Below, one piece after another: positions 1-6,423 of a DNA stretch of 25,430 nucleotides (within the stretch, counting starts at the first letter, position 1; each line of letters begins with the position of its first letter). Location: positions 1 through 25,430 of the forward strand of contig DJXC01000228.1 of the NCBI GenBank assembly GCA_002449575.1. Reading direction: 5' to 3'. The notes under the pieces are model-generated. The model was not told where the DNA came from. It ran no database searches and saw only the letters and a program-made list of their open reading frames with translations. Source of the stretch: Ruminococcus sp. UBA7014 (GTDB lineage Bacteria; Bacillota; Clostridia; Oscillospirales; Ruminococcaceae). Made by a program: the position numbers and the translations under genes.

Positions 1-39
1 ATAAAATTTTTCAAATATTCAGAAATGAGGTGTATTTTT

Positions 40-1551
40 ATGAAAAAGAAAATGTTAGCCGCTTTGATGGCGTTTCTGTGCTGTGTACAGCCAGTTTCAG
101 CACAGGCAATTTCTACACAGTCCATTATGACAGTTTCTTCCGAAGCAAGTGTCAGACTGAAAGCCGGAGACTTGAATCTGGATGACAAACTTGATATACT
201 GGATGTGATTATTCTCAATCAGTCTATTATCGGAAAGGAAAGTCTGACAACAATTCAGAAACTGACTGCTGATGCCAACAAAGATAATAAAATTGATGCT
301 ACTGATTCTCTGGCGATTATGAAAGCAATTGTCGGCATTTTTGAAAAGCCCAGTGATAAGGCATTCAGCCCGGCAATCACGAATTTAAGCAAAGCCGTAA
401 AAGCGGATATTGTCGAGGGAAAAGCCGCTGATGATGCATTTATTAAAGCGCAGACGGGCTTTTATCTGCATTTGTTCCAGCAGGCAGAACAGCAAGACCC
501 GGATAAAAATATTCTGGTTTCGCCCTATTCTGTGATGCAGGCACTCGCCATGACTGCCAACGGTGCAGGCGGTCAGACACTTGAAGAAATGGAACAGACT
601 TTCGGCGGACTTCCTCTGGATGATTTGAATCAGTATCTCTATACACAGCGCATGACTCAGCCAAATTATCAGAACTGCTGGCTTTCGACTGCAAATTCTA
701 TCTGGTATCGTGACACTTTTGCAGACAGCCTGAAACCGGAATTCCTGAAAGCCAATGCAGATTATTATGCCGCCGATGCGTTCAAAGCTCCGTTTGATGA
801 TTCTACGATTACAGATATCAATACATGGGTCAGCAACAAGACCGAAAGAATGATTCCGGAAATTCTGAATCCTGAGGAAGAAATTCAGAAGGCTGTCATG
901 TATCTGGTGAATGCTGTCACGTTTGAAGCGGAATGGGAGACAGCGTATCTCCCGTTTGAGGTACAGAAACAGGAGTTTACTGCTGCTGACGGTACAGTTC
1001 AGCAGGCGGAAATGATGTATTCCAAAGACCATGATATGGAACGCTATTATCTGCATGATGAAAATGCTTCCGGATTCTATAAATATTATAGCGGCGAAAG
1101 ATATGCATTTGCAGCAATGCTCCCGAATGAGGGAATTTCTGTAGATGAATATATTTCCGGACTGACTGCCGAATCGTTACAGAATACGCTTGCCAATCCC
1201 GAAGAAAGCTATATTCTGGCAGCTATGCCAAAGTTCAGCTATGATTATGAAATAGAACTGAAAGACGCACTTTCTGCAATGGGAATGCCGTCCGCCTTTA
1301 AAGAAACGGCTGATTTCTCTGCTATGACTGATGCACCAGTCATGCTTGACAAGGCTTTGCATAAGACACATATCGAAACTTCCGAAGAGGGTACAAAAGC
1401 AGCAGCTGTAACAATTGAAAGAGAGATTCCAGTATGTGAAACACCACTTCCCGAAAAAGAAATTATTCTGGACAGACCGTTTGTCTATATGATAGTCGAT
1501 ATGGAAAACCATCTGCCCGTGTTCATGGGTACAGTGAAGTCTGTAGAATAA
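40..1551 (+). CDS. Secreted dockerin-bearing serpin (serine protease inhibitor)
   Basis: A suicide-substrate protease inhibitor predicted to be exported and docked onto a cohesin scaffold. The start is the ATG at 40 because GAGG at 27-30 sits at good distance before it; an in-frame ATG at 25 overlaps that ribosome site. Numbering from the 40 start (503 aa): signal peptide about 1-22, a dockerin about 42-103 with two calcium-loop repeats (GDLNLDDKLDILDVI and ADANKDNKIDATDSL), then a full-length serpin domain about 130-503. The serpin signature is clear: NILVSPYSVMQALAMTANGA near its start, the hinge EEGTKAAAVT at 449-458, and C-terminal RPFVYMI. The small-residue hinge is that of inhibitory serpins. 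By analogy with antitrypsin (EAIPM-S) the loop EREIPV-C puts Val at P1 and Cys at P1', suggesting an elastase-like target; this is inference, and the P' side is longer than in antitrypsin. Cellulosomal serpins are known in clostridia. The promoter lies outside the window. Confidence 0.95.
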   Translation: MKKKMLAALMAFLCCVQPVSAQAISTQSIMTVSSEASVRLKAGDLNLDDKLDILDVIILNQSIIGKESLTTIQKLTADANKDNKIDATDSLAIMKAIVGIFEKPSDKAFSPAITNLSKAVKADIVEGKAADDAFIKAQTGFYLHLFQQAEQQDPDKNILVSPYSVMQALAMTANGAGGQTLEEMEQTFGGLPLDDLNQYLYTQRMTQPNYQNCWLSTANSIWYRDTFADSLKPEFLKANADYYAADAFKAPFDDSTITDINTWVSNKTERMIPEILNPEEEIQKAVMYLVNAVTFEAEWETAYLPFEVQKQEFTAADGTVQQAEMMYSKDHDMERYYLHDENASGFYKYYSGERYAFAAMLPNEGISVDEYISGLTAESLQNTLANPEESYILAAMPKFSYDYEIELKDALSAMGMPSAFKETADFSAMTDAPVMLDKALHKTHIETSEEGTKAAAVTIEREIPVCETPLPEKEIILDRPFVYMIVDMENHLPVFMGTVKSVE

Positions 1552-1555
1552 AATC

Positions 1556-1586
1556 AAAAGAGACTTGCTGCGGCAGGTCTCTTTTT
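1556..1586 (+). terminator. Rho-independent terminator of the serpin gene
   Basis: AAAAGAGAC (1556-1564) pairs with GTCTCTTTTT (1577-1586) around a short GC-containing loop region, and the T-run follows directly. It starts five bases after the serpin stop and separates that gene from the spoIIIA operon. An ATG at 1565 lies in this hairpin, so it is not a credible start for the next gene. Confidence 0.85.
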
Positions 1587-1590
1587 CGTG

Positions 1591-1617
1591 TCATAAAACG
1601 GACAGGCTGTGCATAAG
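1591..1617 (+). promoter_or_regulatory. Candidate sigma-E promoter of the spoIIIA operon
   Basis: TCATAAA (1591-1597), 14 bp, then CATAAG (1612-1617). This resembles the Bacillus sigma-E pattern (ATA-containing -35, about 14 bp, CATACA-like -10), and spoIIIA is a mother-cell sigma-E operon in model spore formers. It lies between the serpin terminator and the first spoIIIAA start. No sigma-A-like pair was seen in this gap. The match is imperfect, so this is a candidate only. Confidence 0.45.
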
Positions 1618-1639
1618 CTGTATCAAGATAACAGAAAGG

Positions 1640-2512
1640 ATGTGCAGAAACTTGTATACTGCCGAATGCTTGAAAGAAGTCATGAATTATCTGCCCGGCA
1701 GACTCCGGGAATATCTCAGCAGACTGCCGGAATCAGAAGCTTCCCGGATTCAGGAAATCCGCCTGCGGAATCAGAAAACCGCCGGAATCGTCATACAGGG
1801 AAAGGAACAGAATACCGGAATCCCCGTCAGTTTCGAGGAAATGACAAAGACGTTTCAGGCAGTGTGTTCGTATTCTGTCTATCACTTTGAACAGGAGCTT
1901 GCAGAAGGATATATTACAATCCGGGGCGGCTGTCGGGTAGGCATCTGTGGCAGTGCTGTCCGGGAACAGCAGAATATGAAATCTCTGAAATATATCAGCA
2001 GCCTGAATTTCAGAATTCCCGGCGAATATCCCGGTATTGCTGAACCGCTCTGGAAGCAGTGCCGGGGGAGTGTGCTGCTTGCCGGAACAGTCGGCAGTGG
2101 AAAAACAACCTATCTCCGGGATTTCTGCCGGATTGCCGGCAATCACTGCCGGACGGCTCTCATTGACGAAAGGGGAGAAGTCGCCGCTGTCCAGAGAGGT
2201 GCGCCCTCTCATGATGTCGGCAGAATGACGGATATTTTCGATAATTATCCCCGTGCTGCCGGAATGCTGATTGCACTGCGTGTCATGAATCCTGAATATC
2301 TGGTCTGTGATGAAATCAGCACTCCGGAAGACGTACAGGCAATTCTGACCGCTGCCGGATGTGGGGTAAAGTTTGCGGCTTCGTGCCATGCCGGAAGCCT
2401 TGACGAACTCCGGAACAGAACAGTACTCCGTCCATTGCTGGAAGCAGCTGTTTTTTCTGATGCCGTATTCCTGAAAGACGGCAGTATCCAGACCATCAGG
2501 AGACTGTCATGA
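1640..2512 (+). CDS. spoIIIAA: Stage III sporulation protein AA (secretion-type ATPase)
   Basis: Cytoplasmic ATPase thought to power the SpoIIIA-SpoIIQ channel that links mother cell and forespore during engulfment. From the ATG at 1640 it has 290 residues (Bacillus form about 307). Walker A GTVGSGKTT lies at about 149-157 and a Walker B-like YLVCDEIS at about 220-227, with the family segments EIRLR and GGCRVGICG upstream. The start is uncertain. The open frame reaches back to 1565 inside the serpin terminator. ATG 1640 has AGAAAGG directly against it, while an in-frame TTG at 1652 has AAAGGA 11 bp upstream and may be the real start. The ATG at 1682 would cut conserved N-terminal sequence. 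The gene overlaps spoIIIAB by ATGA at 2509-2512. Confidence 0.95.
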   Translation: MCRNLYTAECLKEVMNYLPGRLREYLSRLPESEASRIQEIRLRNQKTAGIVIQGKEQNTGIPVSFEEMTKTFQAVCSYSVYHFEQELAEGYITIRGGCRVGICGSAVREQQNMKSLKYISSLNFRIPGEYPGIAEPLWKQCRGSVLLAGTVGSGKTTYLRDFCRIAGNHCRTALIDERGEVAAVQRGAPSHDVGRMTDIFDNYPRAAGMLIALRVMNPEYLVCDEISTPEDVQAILTAAGCGVKFAASCHAGSLDELRNRTVLRPLLEAAVFSDAVFLKDGSIQTIRRLS

Positions 2513-3000
2513 AGCTGCCGGGTGTTGTGCTGATGCTGGTGTGCTGTGCCGGAATTGGCATGTATGCAGCGGCAAATCTCCGGAATCAGGTCAGGATATA
2601 TCAGAATCTGCTGTTATTTCTGGAAGACTGCCTGACATATATGCAGTATCAGCGGCTGAATCTGGAAGAATTATTTCAGCTTGCTGCCGGAAAAGAAAGT
2701 TATCAGCATCTGGAATTTGTCCGTGAGCTGAACCCTATACAGGGAATCCCGCCGGAAATACTCTGGAAACAGGCATTGGAAAAAAGCCGTCTGCCGGAAG
2801 AAGCCAGAAGAATTTTGTCAGTATTAGGCGGCGAACTGGGAAAAACAGACTTGCAGGGGCAGATTGCTGTTCTGACACTCTGCCGTTCGCAGATGCGTAC
2901 TGCTCTGGAAGCGTGTCAGGCGGACAGTGCGCAGAAAGCCCGGTTATATCAGTCACTCGGCTGGCTGGGCGGTGCGGTATGCGCAGTTCTGTTTCTATAA
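2509..3000 (+). CDS. spoIIIAB: Stage III sporulation protein AB
   Basis: Membrane component of the SpoIIIA channel; the family resembles type II secretion platform proteins (GspF). It has 163 residues, near the usual 170. One transmembrane segment lies near each end (about 4-22, and about 150-163 ending GGAVCAVLFL), with a mostly helical stretch between them containing the family-like RNQVRIYQNLLLFLEDCL and YMQYQRLNLEEL. The ATGA overlap with spoIIIAA suggests coupled translation, and spoIIIAC follows after 24 bp. Confidence 0.93.
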   Translation: MKLPGVVLMLVCCAGIGMYAAANLRNQVRIYQNLLLFLEDCLTYMQYQRLNLEELFQLAAGKESYQHLEFVRELNPIQGIPPEILWKQALEKSRLPEEARRILSVLGGELGKTDLQGQIAVLTLCRSQMRTALEACQADSAQKARLYQSLGWLGGAVCAVLFL

Positions 3001-3024
3001 TATGAAAATAAGGAGCAGCCTCAC

Positions 3025-3219
3025 ATGGAACTGGATTTGATTTTCAAAATTGCCGGAATCGGAATCATTGTTTCTGTCCTCAGTTTAGTCTTGAAAAAGT
3101 CAGACCGTGACGAACAAGCCATGATGACCGTACTTGCCGGACTGGTTGTTGTATTGATGCTTCTGGTTGACCAGATTAGTGAATTGTTTGAAACAGTCAG
3201 GACGGTGTTCGGCATATGA
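3025..3219 (+). CDS. spoIIIAC: Stage III sporulation protein AC
   Basis: Small (64 residues) membrane protein with two hydrophobic helices (about 5-23 and 33-50), matching the size and topology of SpoIIIAC. The motif LVLKKSDRDEQA between the helices is typical of the family. AAGGAG about 10 bp upstream supports the ATG at 3025. The gene overlaps spoIIIAD by ATGA (3216-3219). Role: integral membrane part of the feeding-tube basal complex; a detailed function is not established. Confidence 0.93.
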   Translation: MELDLIFKIAGIGIIVSVLSLVLKKSDRDEQAMMTVLAGLVVVLMLLVDQISELFETVRTVFGI

Positions 3220-3602
3220 CAACAGAACAGATGATAATTCTATGTATTATCGGCTGTATTCTGGTTCTGGTGCTGAAACAGTATCAGAGAAGTTATGCAT
3301 TATTGCTGAGTATCGGGCTTTGTCTGCTGGTGATTGTGCGGATTCTGCCGGATGCGGAACGGATTTTATCAACAGCAGAACAGACTTTTCACCAGTTCAG
3401 GGTGACTGCTGCGGATTTCGGCATTCTGTGCAAAGCGGTCGGAATTTCCTATCTGACACAGTTCGGAATGGATATTTGTCGGGATGCCGGAGAAAATGCG
3501 CTGGGAACAGCGGTAGAATTATGCGGCAGAGTGCTGTTGCTGATGCTGGCACTGCCGCTTTTCGTGACACTTTCAGAAACAATACTGGAGATGATGCCAT
3601 GA
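3216..3602 (+). CDS. spoIIIAD: Stage III sporulation protein AD
   Basis: Membrane protein of 128 residues (Bacillus form about 133) with three to four predicted helices (about 6-20, 28-47, 77-95 and 106-124). Family-like segments are FGILCKAVGISYLTQFG and DICRDAGENALGTAVELCGR. It is translationally coupled at both ends by ATGA overlaps, to spoIIIAC at 3216 and to spoIIIAE at 3599. It acts with SpoIIIAC and SpoIIIAE in the mother-cell-side membrane part of the channel. Confidence 0.93.
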   Translation: MTTEQMIILCIIGCILVLVLKQYQRSYALLLSIGLCLLVIVRILPDAERILSTAEQTFHQFRVTAADFGILCKAVGISYLTQFGMDICRDAGENALGTAVELCGRVLLLMLALPLFVTLSETILEMMP

Positions 3603-4609
3603 ATCAGGGCTATACTTATGATGACATATTAGCACAGCTTCTGGAAGGCATTCCGGCAGAAGTACCGGACGCAGAAACGCTGACAGAACTTTCCTTTTCA
3701 GATTTTGCCGGACAGGTGCTGGAAATGCTGAAACAGCAGATTTCTGCACCGTTACAGATATTTATGCTGCTGATGGGTGTCATTTTGCTGTCTGCGCTTG
3801 CCGGGAGTCTTCGGAATGAAACATCGGGCATTACCAAAATCTGTGATGTCACAGCGGTGCTGTGTGCGGTCAGTGTGCTGGTCAGTCCGCTGACAGAAGC
3901 GTTTCAGCAGGCGGCGGAAGTGCTGAAACATACAGCAGATTTCATGGTAACATTTTCGGGAGTATACGGCGGAATACTGTCTGTCACAGGTCATATCACG
4001 GCTTCGGCAGGGTATCAGGGCGCAGTACTGGTATTATGTAACATTGTGCTGGAAATCGCTGTCAGGGTGCTGTTTCCGGTGCTGACAATGGGACTGGCGG
4101 TCAGCCTGACAGATGCCGTGACACCGGAGATTTCGCTTTCTGGTCTGCTGAACCTGATGCAGAAGTTTACCGTCTGGGTGCTGGGCTTTCTGATGGCATT
4201 ATTTCTGGGATTTCTGTCCGTACAGAGTGTGGTTGCCGTATCAGCGGACAAAGCCGGAACAAAGGCGGCGAAATATGCGATTGCCGGAGCTGTGCCGTTT
4301 ATCGGGGGAGCGGTATCAGATGCCTATGCAGCAGTACTTGGCAGCCTGAACGTTTTGAAATCAACTGCCGGTATGACAGGGGTGATTGCAGTGTTGTCGC
4401 TGATACTGCCGGTGATTGTGGAATTTTTTCTTTTGAAGATGCTGACAGGGATAGCAGCGGCAATCTCAGAGATATTTGTATTAACTTCTTTGCAGAAGCT
4501 GTTCCGGAATCTGGAAGCAGTGATTTCGGCAGGCTTTTCCGTAGCGGCAGCATTTGGTGTGATGTTCTGTATGAGTACGGGAATCCTGGCAGCGATAAGC
4601 AGCACATAA
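3599..4609 (+). CDS. spoIIIAE: Stage III sporulation protein AE
   Basis: Polytopic membrane core of the SpoIIIA complex, 336 residues with about seven to eight hydrophobic helices. Recognisable segments are FSGVYGGILSVTG, KYAIAGAVPFIGGAVSDAY and LPVIVEFFLLKM. The frame is open back to 3167, but that part is antisense-like overlap with spoIIIAD; the ATG at 3599 overlaps the spoIIIAD stop as ATGA and is preferred. From this start the protein lacks the signal peptide and part of the N-terminal ectodomain of the roughly 400-residue Bacillus form. It is the last gene before the 262-bp non-coding insertion that separates it from spoIIIAF. Confidence 0.93.
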   Translation: MNQGYTYDDILAQLLEGIPAEVPDAETLTELSFSDFAGQVLEMLKQQISAPLQIFMLLMGVILLSALAGSLRNETSGITKICDVTAVLCAVSVLVSPLTEAFQQAAEVLKHTADFMVTFSGVYGGILSVTGHITASAGYQGAVLVLCNIVLEIAVRVLFPVLTMGLAVSLTDAVTPEISLSGLLNLMQKFTVWVLGFLMALFLGFLSVQSVVAVSADKAGTKAAKYAIAGAVPFIGGAVSDAYAAVLGSLNVLKSTAGMTGVIAVLSLILPVIVEFFLLKMLTGIAAAISEIFVLTSLQKLFRNLEAVISAGFSVAAAFGVMFCMSTGILAAISST

Positions 4610-4610
4610 T

Positions 4611-4634
4611 TGCACAAAATAATGATTTTGTGCA
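4611..4634 (+). repeat. Perfect hairpin after spoIIIAE
   Basis: TGCACAAAAT (4611-4620), loop AATG, ATTTTGTGCA (4625-4634): a 10-bp perfect stem two bases after the spoIIIAE stop. It is not followed by a T-run, so it is not a standard terminator; it may protect the 3' end of the upstream message or be a protein site. GATTTTGTGCAGAA (4624-4637) recurs almost unchanged as GATTTTGTAGAA at 4647-4658. Confidence 0.7.
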
Positions 4635-4651
4635 GAAATAATATTGGATTT

Positions 4652-4674
4652 TGTAGAATCGATTCTACATTTTT
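4652..4674 (+). terminator. 18-bp perfect palindrome with T-tract (weak terminator or operator)
   Basis: TGTAGAATC-GATTCTACA (4652-4669) is a perfect 18-bp palindrome followed by TTTTT (4670-4674). As RNA it gives a 7-bp AU-rich stem with a UCGA loop and a U-run, a weak intrinsic terminator. As DNA it has the symmetry of a dimeric repressor site. Either role would partly uncouple spoIIIAF-AH from spoIIIAA-AE. Confidence 0.45.
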
Positions 4675-4712
4675 GGGGAAGAGTATGCATCTGTGTCACC
4701 CCCTGACACCCG

Positions 4713-4798
4713 ATTGCCGCAAAAATTGCCGCAAGTGGCTATATAATATATAGAAATATATTGCGGTAAAACATGTGTGTGAACGAGAATAACCGCAA
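4713..4798. repeat. TTGCCGCAA-type short repeats
   Basis: ATTGCCGCAA occurs twice in tandem with a 12-bp period (4713-4722, 4725-4734). Related copies are TTGCGGTAA at 4761-4769 (inverted) and TAACCGCAA at 4790-4798, sharing the core CCGCAA. The 4761 and 4790 copies form an inverted pair. Such clusters occur in recombinase arm sites and in regulator arrays; no recombinase gene is in the window. Confidence 0.55.
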
Positions 4799-4843
4799 GG
4801 GGCTTAAAAGCCAGCCCCTTGACGGTGATTCTCTCTTGTTCAC
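4779..4843 (+). promoter_or_regulatory. Long leader hairpin upstream of spoIIIAF
   Basis: Arms pair as GTGAAC/GTTCAC, GAGAAT/ATTCTC, ACCG/CGGT and CAAGGGGC/GCCCCTTG, 24 base pairs in total, with one mismatch (A4791/G4827), a TCTT bulge (4834-4837), one bulged A (4822) and a 10-nt apical loop. It ends 15 nt before the AAAGGAG ribosome site of spoIIIAF. That position suits control of translation or mRNA processing, but an inverted end of a mobile element is equally possible. Confidence 0.55.
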
Positions 4844-4871
4844 AAAGGCGGAAGCCAGAAAGGAGAACATT

Positions 4872-5321
4872 TTGGAAACGCTGAAATCTTCCGTGCTGAC
4901 CGTCTGCCTGCTGAGTATTGCCGTTTCCGTCTGTCTGTTTCTCTGCCCGGAACACGCACTCCGCCGCCAGACCCGCTTTCTTGTCTCGCTGCTGTTTCTG
5001 CTGAGTCTGCTCCCTGCACTGCCAAGTCCGGACTTCTCCGGCATTCCAGAAAGCGTGCAGCAGTCTCAGGCTGACCAGACTGCCATGATACTGACAGAAC
5101 AAAGCGTGAAACAGACACTCATTTCTATACTGGAGAAGAAAGGCATTCTCTGTAAGGAAATTTCTGTTTCTCTGCATATGGACGAGAATCGCTGCATATC
5201 TATTACTGATGTCAGTGTGACTTGTGATAATTTTCAGCAGACACTCAGAACGCTCCGGGAAGTACTCGGTGAGGGGGTGAAGCTTCATGTTTCGGAAACT
5301 CTGGAATCAGTACAAAGCTAG
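4872..5321 (+). CDS. spoIIIAF: Stage III sporulation protein AF (TTG start)
   Basis: Membrane-anchored channel component with a soluble domain of the ring-building type. I chose the TTG at 4872 because AAAGGAGAA lies about 6 bp before it and the protein then begins directly with the family's N-terminal membrane helices (about 5-24 and 33-52), giving 149 residues (Bacillus about 206). An in-frame ATG at 4773 would add 33 hydrophilic residues encoded through the long hairpin, which is less likely. The C-terminal part contains KKGILCKEISVSLHMDE, typical of the AF soluble domain. The end overlaps spoIIIAG by 35 bp. Confidence 0.88.
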   Translation: METLKSSVLTVCLLSIAVSVCLFLCPEHALRRQTRFLVSLLFLLSLLPALPSPDFSGIPESVQQSQADQTAMILTEQSVKQTLISILEKKGILCKEISVSLHMDENRCISITDVSVTCDNFQQTLRTLREVLGEGVKLHVSETLESVQS

Positions 5322-5775
5322 TTTCAAAAAAGAATATCTGGTGCATATTCTGGTATTTGTCGGTCTGATAGGAATTTTCTGTGCAGTGCTGTCTTCTTGT
5401 CAGGAAGACCAGCCCCAAGCCGCTGAACTCCCCGAAATCACCAGTCAGGAAGCCTACCGGACGGCATTGCAGAATGAACTTTCTGAAATTCTCTGTCAGA
5501 TTGACGGTGTCGGCAGGGCAGAGGTTCTTGTCACGCTTTCCGGCAGTGAAACCTGTCATTATGCACAGGATGCCCAGAATCGTTATCTTACAGCCGGAAG
5601 CCGCCGGGAAGCCCTTGTGGAATCGGTATCCCTTCCGGCAGTCACAGGTGTTGTTGTCGCCTGTGACGGCGGCGGAACGGCGAGCGTTCAGGAAATCGTC
5701 TATCAGACAGTTTCCGTTGCCTGCGGACTGGGCTATTCACAGATTTATGTCACAAAACTGGACAACATTTACTGA
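5287..5775 (+). CDS. spoIIIAG: Stage III sporulation protein AG
   Basis: Single-pass membrane protein that forms the large oligomeric ring of the channel in the intermembrane space. It has 162 residues (Bacillus about 229): a short cytoplasmic N-terminus, a transmembrane helix about 20-38, a short linker, and a soluble domain with the diagnostic EILCQIDGVGRAEVLVTLSG (about 67-86) and the later AVTGVVVACDGGG strand region (about 119-131). It starts inside the spoIIIAF 3' end, with GAGGGGGTGAAG as ribosome site. The insert region forming the beta-crown in Bacillus SpoIIIAG appears shortened. Confidence 0.93.
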   Translation: MFRKLWNQYKASFKKEYLVHILVFVGLIGIFCAVLSSCQEDQPQAAELPEITSQEAYRTALQNELSEILCQIDGVGRAEVLVTLSGSETCHYAQDAQNRYLTAGSRREALVESVSLPAVTGVVVACDGGGTASVQEIVYQTVSVACGLGYSQIYVTKLDNIY

Positions 5776-5789
5776 AAGGATGAATCACT

Positions 5790-6335
5790 ATGAAAAAACC
5801 TTCTCTGATTATCGGAAAAAAACAGTTGATTCTAAGCTGCCTGACTGTTCTGCTGGCGGCGGCAGTCTATGTGAATTATACGTACTCCCGGACAGGAATG
5901 ACCGTCTCAACGCCTGTGACAGAACTGGAAGACAATACTCCTCATTACGGAGATACAGAGTTTGTCAGCGCAGAGCCTGACCCGTCTGCTGATTATTTTG
6001 CAAAAGCACGTCTGGAAAAGACCGCCAGCCGTGACGAAGCTGTCCAGACCTTACAGACAATGATTGGCGGCGGCGATGTCACAGATGACGAAGCTGTGAC
6101 AGCTGCCCTTGATGCTGCCGAAGTAGCAAGCCTTATCGAAAAAGAAGGTACGATTGAATCGCTGATAAAAGCACAGGGCTTTTCGGACTGTGTCGTTTAT
6201 CTTGACGGGCAAAGTGCGAAAGTAGTTGTCCGTACAGATGGTCTGGAAGCTTCCGGCGCAGCCGCCATGAAAGAAATCATCCTCGAAGAAACCAGTATTC
6301 CGGCGGAAAATATCCGTATTTTTGAAGTAAAATAA
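5790..6335 (+). CDS. spoIIIAH: Stage III sporulation protein AH
   Basis: Mother-cell partner that binds forespore SpoIIQ across the intermembrane space. It has 181 residues (Bacillus 218): one N-terminal transmembrane helix (about 10-30), a variable linker, then the ring-building YscJ-like domain with the typical ending KAQGFSDCVVYLDGQSAKVV and later FEVK. AAAGGATG precedes the start. No spoIIQ gene lies in the window; clostridia often use SpoIIQ or a LytM-type substitute located elsewhere. It is the last gene of the operon; no clear terminator follows before the asp23 promoter. Confidence 0.94.
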   Translation: MKKPSLIIGKKQLILSCLTVLLAAAVYVNYTYSRTGMTVSTPVTELEDNTPHYGDTEFVSAEPDPSADYFAKARLEKTASRDEAVQTLQTMIGGGDVTDDEAVTAALDAAEVASLIEKEGTIESLIKAQGFSDCVVYLDGQSAKVVVRTDGLEASGAAAMKEIILEETSIPAENIRIFEVK

Positions 6336-6352
6336 ATTTTGTGTTTTTTACA

Positions 6353-6381
6353 TTGACATTCTCTTGATTTTGTGGTAAAAT
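6353..6381 (+). promoter_or_regulatory. Sigma-A promoter for the asp23-nusB run
   Basis: TTGACA (6353-6358), a 17-bp spacer, TAAAAT (6376-6381), with TGG just before the -10 (extended -10). It gives a leader of about 35 nt before the asp23 ATG and separates vegetative expression of the housekeeping genes from the sporulation operon. Confidence 0.85.
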
Positions 6382-6423
6382 AAAAAAGATAATAAAAACG
6401 TACACAAGAAAGGAATATGTTTC

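Larger units (their letters stand above)
4610..4871. other. 262-bp structured non-coding segment inside the spoIIIA operon
   Basis: All other junctions in this operon overlap or are under 25 bp, so this gap is out of place. It holds, in order: a hairpin (4611-4634), an 18-bp palindrome followed by five T (4652-4674), GTGTCA-CCCCC-TGACAC (4693-4709), two direct copies and two related copies of TTGCCGCAA (4713-4798), an AT-rich stretch containing TATAAT (4743-4748), and a 65-nt hairpin (4779-4843) ahead of the spoIIIAF ribosome site. No gene of recognisable family is encoded. It could be a small mobile-element remnant, an old attachment site, or an RNA regulator; the sequence alone does not decide. 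Confidence 0.75.

Noticed and set aside
385..1056. 223-codon minus-strand frame across the serpin gene
   Set aside because: Antisense shadow of a clear serpin; no ribosome site and no recognisable protein features.
1565..1639. ATG 1565 as the start of spoIIIAA
   Set aside because: It lies inside the serpin terminator hairpin and upstream of the candidate promoter.
3167..3598. Upstream extension of spoIIIAE in the open frame
   Set aside because: This stretch overlaps all of spoIIIAD in another frame and has no SpoIIIAE-like sequence.
4773..4871. ATG 4773 as the start of spoIIIAF
   Set aside because: It would add 33 hydrophilic residues before the family's N-terminal membrane helix, while TTG 4872 has a strong ribosome site; kept only as an alternative in a finding.
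4665..5288. 207-codon minus-strand frame over the insertion and spoIIIAF
   Set aside because: Runs antisense to spoIIIAF, crosses the hairpins, and encodes a low-quality sequence without ribosome site.
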